Source: Undaria pinnatifida
Lineage: Eukaryota > Sar > Phaeophyceae > Laminariales > Alariaceae
Length of the DNA stretch: 64,000 nucleotides
Direction of reading: 5' to 3'
NCBI GenBank assembly: GCA_012845835.1
Contig: JABAKD010000028.1
Span: 14,598,063 to 14,662,062, forward strand
Both the position numbers and the translations under genes were made by a program. Every line of letters begins with the position of its first letter. The stretch's first letter is position 1. The notes beneath the pieces are model-generated. The model saw only the letters and a program-made list of their open reading frames with translations, was not told the origin of the DNA and made no database searches. Positions 56,950-64,000 of this stretch are shown piece after piece.

Positions 56950-57656
56950 TGTAACAGAGTGTCAGTATAGTTGGCAAGGGGTGAGCTCCTTCATAGGGTT
57001 GTATATCTTGCAATGAGGCGTTTAAGCCTCATTATTACGAGGTGTGTTGGAATCTATAGCCTCATTTTCATTTGTTTCGAATAGCCGCATCTTCGATCCC
57101 TTCAAAATTCTGGATGTTTTGTTGACGTCCTTTGATTGCAAGATTATCTGCATATACGACTATTCAGGGTGGGCTAATGTAATAGAGTGTCAGTATAGCT
57201 GGCAATAGATTCGGTAGGATAGTCCGCAGAGTTATGGTCTATTGGCCACAAGAAGATTCTCTTAAACGGAATATTCTGAGTGGAGCGGACAAGCCGCAGA
57301 ATTTAGCTAGCTTATACCACAAGAGCGTTCTCGGTAATGGAACGTTCTTCCTCTCTCTGGACAAGATAGATATAAGTAAGCGCGTTAGGCGCTCATGGGA
57401 ACATAGAACATCCAGGAGAACGTTCCTTGTACGTTCCTTAGGAAAGGTCCAGAAGAGAGCACAGCAGCAATGCTGCCCCACCCCCATGCTCTCTCACTCC
57501 TCCTCCTCCTCCTTCTCCTTTCCTGTCTCCTCGAGCTTCTCATGGCTCAATGCCAGTAATAAGAAATCTATGAAGAAGAACCGGTGCTGTCTCCAAGCGA
57601 AGCTGATACCCCTGCGTCTCTTCCCTCTCACCTTCCGGCACCACGACTCTTTCACA
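56950..57656 (+). mobile_element. Non-autonomous LTR element with 4-bp target duplication
   Basis: Flanked by cgta at 56946-56949 and 57657-57660. It begins with about 28 bp of LTR start (TGTAACAGAGTGTCAGTATA), then about 200 bp of internal sequence, a purine tract (cagggtgggctaa) and a full LTR (about 57178-57656) ending TTTCACA. Same family as 40119-40865. The left LTR is mostly deleted. Confidence 0.72.
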
Positions 57657-57895
57657 CGTATCATACTATCACCGTATCATGCGTGTCGAGAGTCATGTTT
57701 CCATAGACCTTGGTATCCCTGCACAGTTAGTACAAGGCCGAGACGGACCAAGCGCCGAGCATTCACCGACCAGGCAGATATTATTGCTTGCAACAAGCAC
57801 GAAGCGCCGCGAAGTGTTCGGCGAGTCGGATGAAGGCTAAACCGCATCCCACCAAGAAGCGCTTGTTGTGCGGCATCCTACGATAGACTCTGAGA

Positions 57896-57965
57896 TGTTG
57901 AGTGAGATGTTGAGTGAGATGTTGAGTGAGATGTTGAGTGAGATTTTGAGTGAGGTGTTGAGTGA
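57896..57965. repeat. 12-bp repeat (ttgagtgagatg)
   Basis: Six units. Confidence 0.9.
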
Positions 57966-58029
57966 AGCGTTTGGCACCTTTGGGTTACCGGTATTTTCCT
58001 TTTCCTTTTTTCTGAATGACGAGGCTCCT

Positions 58030-58160
58030 TAACCCGTTATAACCCATTATAACCCATTATAACCCATTATAACCCATTGTAGCCTGTAACCCGTTACAAC
58101 CCATTGTAACCCATTGTAACCCATTATAACCCATTGTAAACCATTGTAAACCATTGTAGC
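58030..58160. repeat. 11-bp repeat (aacccattata)
   Basis: About twelve units with gtaa and gtaaa variants. Confidence 0.88.
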
Positions 58161-58279
58161 CTATTATAATGTTATGATATTATATTAGAGTAATAGTAAA
58201 ATCGTCGGAATGCCATTCTTACCTTGATTTTATTATTATATATATAGTAATTTTAATTGTATTATTAATAGCGCTGTAC

Positions 58280-58860
58280 ATGTTGCAAGGTTTAGTTTGG
58301 GTAAGCTATGGGTTAACCTTTTGCAAGTGGTCAAACGGACTAATACCCCACTAATACCTTAACAAATGGCGCCGTCGGCAGGGCATGTTTTTTTTTGGTC
58401 GTGGGTTCGATCCCACCATAAACTTGAACTTTTTCAGACTTTCCCCATTGCCATGTCGAACTTGAAACAATTAGATAGGTTGACGTCCGTGAAACGTTTT
58501 TTATAAAATATGTATATACTCGTATAAATAGACTAAATATATGTGTGTTTGTTTTTTAAACAGAACAATATGACCCCTCCCATTATGGAAAAACTCACCC
58601 ACATAGTATAGTACAAATGCCAACAACACAGCTTGCAAAGATGAGTATTGACCCCAAATTCGTCGAACTCACGGCTGACGTCCTTGAAATATTTTTATAA
58701 AATACTCTCCCCGGTATCCCCAGGAAATGAAACCGCTTGGATATTGACAGGTCCGCCCGTACATCCGGCCGACCTGCTATTCCGCCGTTTTAGGGGGGAG
58801 GAGTGTTATATATGGCTTCGTTTGGATAAGATATTGTGGTTAACCTTTTGCACATAGAAA
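58280..58860 (+). mobile_element. Miniature LTR element, copy 3, interrupted
   Basis: Left LTR at about 58280-58364, then aATGGCGCCGTCGGCAGGGC and the internal start. About 220 bp of unrelated sequence (including an inverted family B fragment near 58625-58702) interrupts it before the internal end and a truncated right LTR at about 58805-58850. Confidence 0.65.
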
Positions 58861-59229
58861 TATACGAGTACATCTACGTATGTATACGTAAGTCGTGCCA
58901 TCAGTGAGAAAATCGGGTGGAATCGCCTGCTTTTCCTGTTCATTTCTTTCGAGCTTACACGCTGGAAATTCTATTGGTATTACTTCGAAGTATGCATATG
59001 AATCATCTGGTTACGGTACGATACAAACAGTACAATCCACAGCCCTTCCCCTTTGTTCCCTCCTTGCGTGTCCAGGTTTTTGGCTCGTGTTTGGATTATC
59101 TTATTTTGGTTTTACTTTACTTTATTTTATTTCATTTTATTACCTGGTATGTTTCTTTTCCGAGCTTTGGCTCTCCTTTCCGGTTGGGTTGTTTCTTCGA
59201 TTTCTAGGGCTGGGTACTGAACCAGTACG

Positions 59230-59258
59230 TACTGCCAGTAGTACTAGTACTGGCAGTA
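59230..59258. repeat. CAGTA palindrome pair
   Basis: TACTGCCAGTA, a seven-base loop, then TACTGGCAGTA form an 11-bp perfect stem. A shorter CAGTATC/GATACTG stem follows directly. Confidence 0.85.
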
Positions 59259-60019
59259 TCCTGATACTGGTAAACCGACCTGCCAGTACACCAGTACATT
59301 CGCATATAGACGAAGATCCCAATATACGCCTCAAGAACCAGCGGAAACCCATAGCTTCAGGCTGCCTGCTGAGAGGACGCCGGGGCCGCGAGGAGGGGGT
59401 AGGGTAGTGGCTGTCTTTGCTGGGGAAGATTTGCAGTTCTGCTAGTTTCAGTTTTGTTTTCTCCTGCAGGGTGCTCGTGGCGAAAAGAACCGCCATCCTG
59501 ATGACTCTGTTTGTTGTGCTGGTATCTAGCGGCTGTGATTTATGCGCGGTGTAGGTTTTGGTTGGGTAGGTAGCTTTCGATAGCTGTGGCACCGTTGTTA
59601 TCTCGTTGTGTACTCTGTTGCTCTGTTGCTGCCGTTGCACCGCTGTTCGTAGGCACATCAACTGATGGACTGATGATGGTGATCGACTTGGTTGCTTGCC
59701 GTCGTCTTTAGTACTCTTGTCAATCTATAGCTATCAATCTACTTTTTTTCCAATATACGCTGGGTTGAGTATGTGTGACATGGAATGAGTGCTATCCATT
59801 CCAATTCATGCTTATGCATACGCTACGTCACCCATGATCATGGAGTATATGGGCGTTGCAAAGTTAAAGATTTGTGCTACATTCTACACATCCTCCATGT
59901 TGAAAATCGGTACATATTTGGGCGTTGAACTCGAATTTTAGTGCCGTTTTCCCCACAAAAGTGCCTCTGTCATATGAGCCAAAATCACTCATTTTTTATG
60001 CTCTAGTGAAGCCAAATCG

Positions 60020-60100
60020 CGTAAAAATTCGCCTCCGGCGGGGCGCCTCCAGCGGGGCCCTCCGGGGGCGCCTCCGGCGAGGCCCCCTCACCAGCCGGGG
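60020..60100. repeat. GC-rich repeat (gcgcctccggcg)
   Basis: Four or five degenerate units of ggcgcctccggcggggc directly before the hairpin cluster. Confidence 0.8.
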
Positions 60101-60109
60101 GGGGCCGAT

Positions 60110-60226
60110 GGTCGCGGCTGCGCCGCGACCGCGCGGCTTCGCCGCGCCACCAGTATACTGACCGGATCCAGTATACTGGCTGCTGACGCAGCCAGTATAA
60201 CTTGTACTGGCGCTGCGCGCCAGTAC
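60110..60226. repeat. Cluster of five consecutive perfect hairpins
   Basis: Stems of 9 bp (60110-60130), 7 bp (60131-60147), 11 bp (60150-60179), 12 bp (60172-60199, sharing bases with the previous one) and 10 bp (60204-60226), with loops of 3-8 bases, three of them TGC or TTC triloops. No coding potential. Confidence 0.92.
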
Positions 60227-60292
60227 CCAGCCATAGTTAAGGTACTACTAATAATAGTAATAGTGGGGTATGTGAAATTAAAGGTGGGGGAC

Positions 60293-60877
60293 ACAGAGTG
60301 CCCCCTGCAGGTCTGCCAATTGAGCAGGTCCTCGGAGAGTACTCACTTTCGTTCCTTCGTAGAGATGTAGCTTTATTCGTTTCCACCAGTTTGTTTGTTT
60401 CATTTTTTGTTTTTTTTTTTATCTTTGTTTTTATTTGTTTTCTTATTTTGTTTTTGTTTTTTGTTTTTGTTTTTGTTTTTGTTTATTTCGTATTTCTCTC
60501 TTCCAATGTATTTCTGTTGCTGACGTATGTATGTTGTGCCTGTCGTACCCAGTACTAGGGCATGACATTGCGTTGTCGAATGCATTACGATGCATTATCT
60601 CTGTGTCGTAGCTTGTGACCACAGAGCTGATCTTTCTAGGGTGAAGAATCAGTACGGACACTGGGTGTGCTGGATGTCGACGAGTAGAAGAACGGTTTAA
60701 TGTGAAGAACACACACACACACACCAGAGCCCGGGATAGCTTCTGAGATCGGAGGCGCGTGCCTCCGATCTAATTCCTAACTTCCCCGAATATAAACCGC
60801 CAACCTTATCATACGAAACCCATCCAAATGATCTCAAATTCGGATACCTACAGGCCTTTCGAGGCCGTATCTTAACA
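60293..60877 (-). mobile_element. Diverged inverted copy of the gypsy-like LTR
   Basis: On the minus strand it starts TGTTAAGATACGGCC at 60877. It matches the 55.4-kb LTR at both ends (gtgagtact, gaggacctgctcaa). About 200 bp in between, including a T-rich tttttgtt tract at 60405-60490, is extra or diverged. Confidence 0.62.
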
Positions 60878-61190
60878 GGTACTAGTCCGTTTGACGTTCG
60901 ACCACTTGCAAAAGGTTAACCAATACTTGTAGCTTACCCATACTACATCAGTAAGCCATATAAAACACTCTTCCCCCCTGAAACGGCGGGATAGCAGGTC
61001 GGCCGGATATGTATATGTGTATATATTTAGACTACGAGAGAGATGGTGGAATTTAAACCCACGACCCGAGAACCCATGGTCCTGCCGACGACGCCATTTG
61101 TTGAGGTATTAGTGGGGTATTAGTCCGTTTTACCACTTGCAATAATAATAGGTTAACCAATAGTATAGTTCACTCATACTACAGCAGTAA
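60878..61190 (-). mobile_element. Miniature LTR element, copy 4, minus strand
   Basis: Two LTR-like ends (about 60880-60965 and 61103-61190) flank a shortened interior with cctgccgacgacgccatttg, the inverse of the PBS-like site. Confidence 0.7.
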
Positions 61191-61191
61191 G

Positions 61192-61907
61192 TGTCACAAG
61201 GCTTAGTTTGGGTAAGCTATGGGTTAACCTTTTGCAAGTGGTCAAACAGACTAATACCCCACTAATACCTCAAAAAATGGCGTCGTCGACAGACCATGGG
61301 TTTTTTGGGTCGTGGGTTCAAGCCCCACATCCACCATAATAAACTTCTTCAGATTTTCCCCATGTCGAACTTGAAAAATACTCTCCCCGGTATGCCCAGG
61401 AAATGAAACGGCTTGGATATTGACAGGTCCGCCGTAAATCCGGCCGACCTGCTATCCCGCCGTCTCAGGGGGGGGGAGTGTTATAAGGCTTAGTTTGGGT
61501 AAGCTATTGATTGGTTAACCTTTTGTAAGTGGTAAAACAGACTAATACCCCACTATTTCCTTTACAAAAATCTTTTGCAAGTGGTCAAACGGACTAACAC
61601 CCCACTAATACCTTAACAAATGGCGTCGTCGGCAGGACCAAGGGTTTTTTGGGTCGTGGGTTCAAATCTCACATCCACCATAATAATCTTTTTCAGACTT
61701 TCCCCATGTCGGACTTGAAAAGTACTCTCCCCGGTATACCCAGGGTGTGAAACGGCTTGGATGTTGAAAGGTCCGCCTGTGTATCCGGCCGACCTGCTAT
61801 CCCGCCGTTTCAGGGGGGGAGAGTGTCATAAGGCTTAGTTCGGGTAAGCTATTGGTTAACCTTTTGCAAGTGGTTAGACGGACTAATACCCCACTAATTC
61901 CTTAACA
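61192..61907 (+). mobile_element. Miniature LTR family: LTR-internal-LTR-internal-LTR array
   Basis: Three LTRs (about 61192-61274, 61479-61565 with an extra partial LTR to 61617, and 61824-61907) alternate with two internal parts, each with the PBS-like tggcgtcgtcg at the start and a purine tract at the end. This is the tandem form that unequal recombination of small LTR elements produces. An inverted fragment (61908-61975) follows. Confidence 0.8.
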
Positions 61908-62039
61908 TGAGCCATATAAAACACTCTTCCCCCCTGAAACGGCGGGATAGCAGGTCGGCCGGATATGTATATATGTATATATGTATATATATACTACAGT
62001 AAGCCTTATAACAGTAGGGGTTGGGGTTAGGGAATAGTC

Positions 62040-62960
62040 TAGTCTATATACTTTATGAAGGATGTATGTCAACCACATTATCGAATAAGCGGAAAGGTAC
62101 CCTCGTATGATCGCAGTGTGTTCCTATTAATAGATGAACTACAACCCGAGCGAGGAGATGGCCCCAGAGGGAGATCACTGCTGTACTGGGCTAAGCACTC
62201 TGCTAAGAAACCAGTGAGATTGGACAAAGAACCGAGAAAGGATGCCAGGTATACCTATATATGCATTATATATGGAGGCGGCCGTTCCGTGCTTTTCACG
62301 ATATGATTTCCGACTTTCTCCAACACCTTTAGTCTACACACATACATGTGAGCTAACAACATTTTTTTGTGGCCTACGGGTGCTCCACCCGGAAATGACC
62401 ACGGAGGCTCTCTGGATTAGCAAAAACAGTCGGCTATTCGGCGACACGCATCTATCTTTGATCATTCAGTACTATTGGTATTAACGCAAGTTAAGAGCTG
62501 CCATCATCTATATTATAGGAGTGCAGGGGTCTGGCGTTTTCGATCCACGCTTTTATAGTTTGTGTATTCCCTGGTAGTGTGTGAGATGGAATGGTGTTCG
62601 AAGAGCTTTAGGATCAAGTGTGCACCGCCCGACGAGTGATGCAGAACGCCAGATCTCACTCGTCGGTGTTCATTCGATCAATACAGCAGTAGTACAGGTG
62701 TGTAAGTGTGCCTTTGCATTACATCAAGAGCAGAAGAGAGATCACTTCGGAACAGTAGCGATCGACGTCCACCGCATGTTCCATAATGACTCGACAGCAC
62801 TAACAACCCGAGCATCATGACTGGGCTGGACCTCCGCTGGCCTGCCACATAAATACACAGGGAGTACACAGGAACTTACGTACACTCCAAAAGTTAACTT
62901 TAAAAGTTAACTTACACCATAACACTTACTACTCCATGCATACTGAATTCCACATATATA
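62040..62960. other. Non-repetitive block, no gene assigned
   Basis: Several open frames of 60-83 codons on the plus strand (for example 62055-62306 and 62581-62820) have ordinary composition but no recognisable motif and no clear splice framework. Could hold an exon of another gene. Confidence 0.3.
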
Positions 62961-62964
62961 TATA

Positions 62965-63225
62965 GGTCTGGTTTTGTCCCCTTCAATGCGGGTTATACAG
63001 TTTCCGTGTGCAGAACAAGGCTGAACGTCTTAGTAGTCCTCTTGACCCTGGCATTAGCAGGGGAGTCTGTCGCCGACCTGCTGTAGTATCCTTCACGACG
63101 AGGGTATACACACCCCGTAACACGCGCGATCGAAGTATCACACTCACACGCAGCTTGCAAAGCTGGGTTTAGATCAAAAATCATTTTTGGTCGATCTCAC
63201 AGCTCAAGTGTATTTTTACATCTTT
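62965..63225 (-). repeat. Family B fragment, inverted
   Basis: gtttccgtgtgcagaac, gggagtctgtcgccgacct and gcgcgatcgaagtatcacac match the family B core in inverse orientation. Confidence 0.7.
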
Positions 63226-63489
63226 TTAGTATATATATATATCAGAACTCAGTCACTTAGTCACGTGACTCACGTGACTCGGTGGTGCTATTATGAGACC
63301 TGGGGTATATGCTATATAGACTATATGATATGCAGTACGCGCAGTGGTATGCGCACTATGGAGTGAAATGCATGCACTATAGCGGAAACTGGCACTACTG
63401 CGTACGACGCACGTCGCCACTTTTGGCTGTTGTGTGTTCCAATCTGTGCCAAGTGATTTTTACAGGCAGGCGAAATAATGTCGAATAAT

Positions 63490-63720
63490 GTCTGGGAAAA
63501 ATACAAAATACCCTCCCCGGAATCCCCAGGAAATCGAACACCGCGTGGATATTGACGCGCCCGCCCGTATATCCGGCCGACCTGCTATCCCGCCGGTCCA
63601 GGGGGGGGGAGATTGTTATAAATGATCAGAAGTTTTTTTTTTTCGTTTTGATGGAAAGGCAATTGGTTGACCTTTCACCAGTCAGTCAGTGGTCAAACGG
63701 ACTTACGCCCACTCACTGAC
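63490..63720 (+). mobile_element. Miniature LTR element, degraded right half
   Basis: Internal end (ggccgacctgctatcccgcc), the purine tract and a right LTR interrupted by about 30 extra bases. Confidence 0.6.
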
Positions 63721-64000
63721 TTTTGTTGTAGATGGGCTACACCAGGTAGGTACGAAGTATAGACTATTAATAATGATCAGTATAATGATCATATCCCACC
63801 TTATTCCAGTTACTGTATTCCAACTCGCCTTTCCTTCATTCATCCAGTTGCTTCCTCCCATCCAGCCCTGGCCTCATAGACTAATCAGATAGTCAGATAG
63901 TCTTTCTCTGTGCCATACTCGTAATTCATGGGTAAAAAAGGTACTTCATAATTAATTATCGCAGTTACTACCATGCATGGGGGGTAGATCATAGTATTAA

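Noticed and set aside
58895-59407. Plus-strand open frame of 170 codons with hydrophobic segments
   Set aside because: The hydrophobic part comes from T-rich sequence (ttattttatttcattttatt). No conserved motif, and it overlaps an equally long minus frame.
59140-59661. Minus-strand open frame of 173 codons
   Set aside because: It crosses the CAGTA palindromes and has low-complexity basic stretches. No recognisable domain, and a competing plus-strand frame of similar length exists.
1-64000. CRISPR array or bacterial operon
   Set aside because: Tandem repeats here lack regular unique spacers, and the coding sequence is interrupted by introns. Nothing prokaryotic was seen.

Overview
The window is nuclear DNA of a flagellated eukaryote. 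The evidence is one spliced gene with about 25 exons, GT-AG and GC-AG introns, a nuclear-type tRNA gene, many private minisatellites, and several families of LTR and inverted-repeat elements. A decayed Ty3/gypsy-like reading frame resembles relics known from brown algae, so a brown alga or related stramenopile is the best guess. That placement is inference.

From about 1.55 to 44.6 kb the plus strand carries the 3' portion of one gene. I assembled it by hand from 25 exons that join in phase into 4503 nt (1500 codons plus stop). The product matches CFAP65 (CCDC108), a sperm and cilium protein built of repeated ASH/MSP-like immunoglobulin domains. The match runs collinearly from a mid-protein ASH domain to the C-terminal segment read as FNIMQ then EALHGEFSL across the last junction. 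The 5' exons lie upstream of the window. Exons make up about 10% of the locus and introns run from 267 bp to about 6.2 kb. Two introns start with GC (after exons 4 and 10).

The most unusual feature is that many introns hold decayed same-strand copies of the neighbouring exon, often with its splice-site flank ('exon echoes'). I found them for exons 1, 5, 6, 7, 10, 11, 17, 24 and 25. They carry stops or frameshifts and are not needed for the reading frame. Each intron also has its own minisatellite. One begins exactly at the 5' splice site of exon 15. Two inverted-repeat elements filled with GGGTC/GACCC pentamers flank exon 21.

Mobile elements include a miniature LTR family (about 85-bp LTRs, PBS-like and purine tracts; copies at 3.2, 42.4, 45.8, 58.3, 60.9-61.9 and 63.5 kb), a larger LTR family with the same PBS-like site (40.3 and 57 kb, the latter with a 4-bp target duplication), a MITE-like family (6.7, 7.0, 10.0, 26.0, 51.6 kb), a G-rich dispersed repeat (13.1, 37.6, 40.0, 50.0 kb and fragments), and a gypsy relic with LTR (53.5-55.7 kb). 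The last 19 kb (44.6-64 kb) is intergenic, repeat-rich sequence with no gene I can confirm. It includes a run of five consecutive hairpins at 60.1 kb. A tRNA-Ala(TGC) gene and a truncated tRNA copy sit on the minus strand inside intron 2 of the CFAP65 gene.
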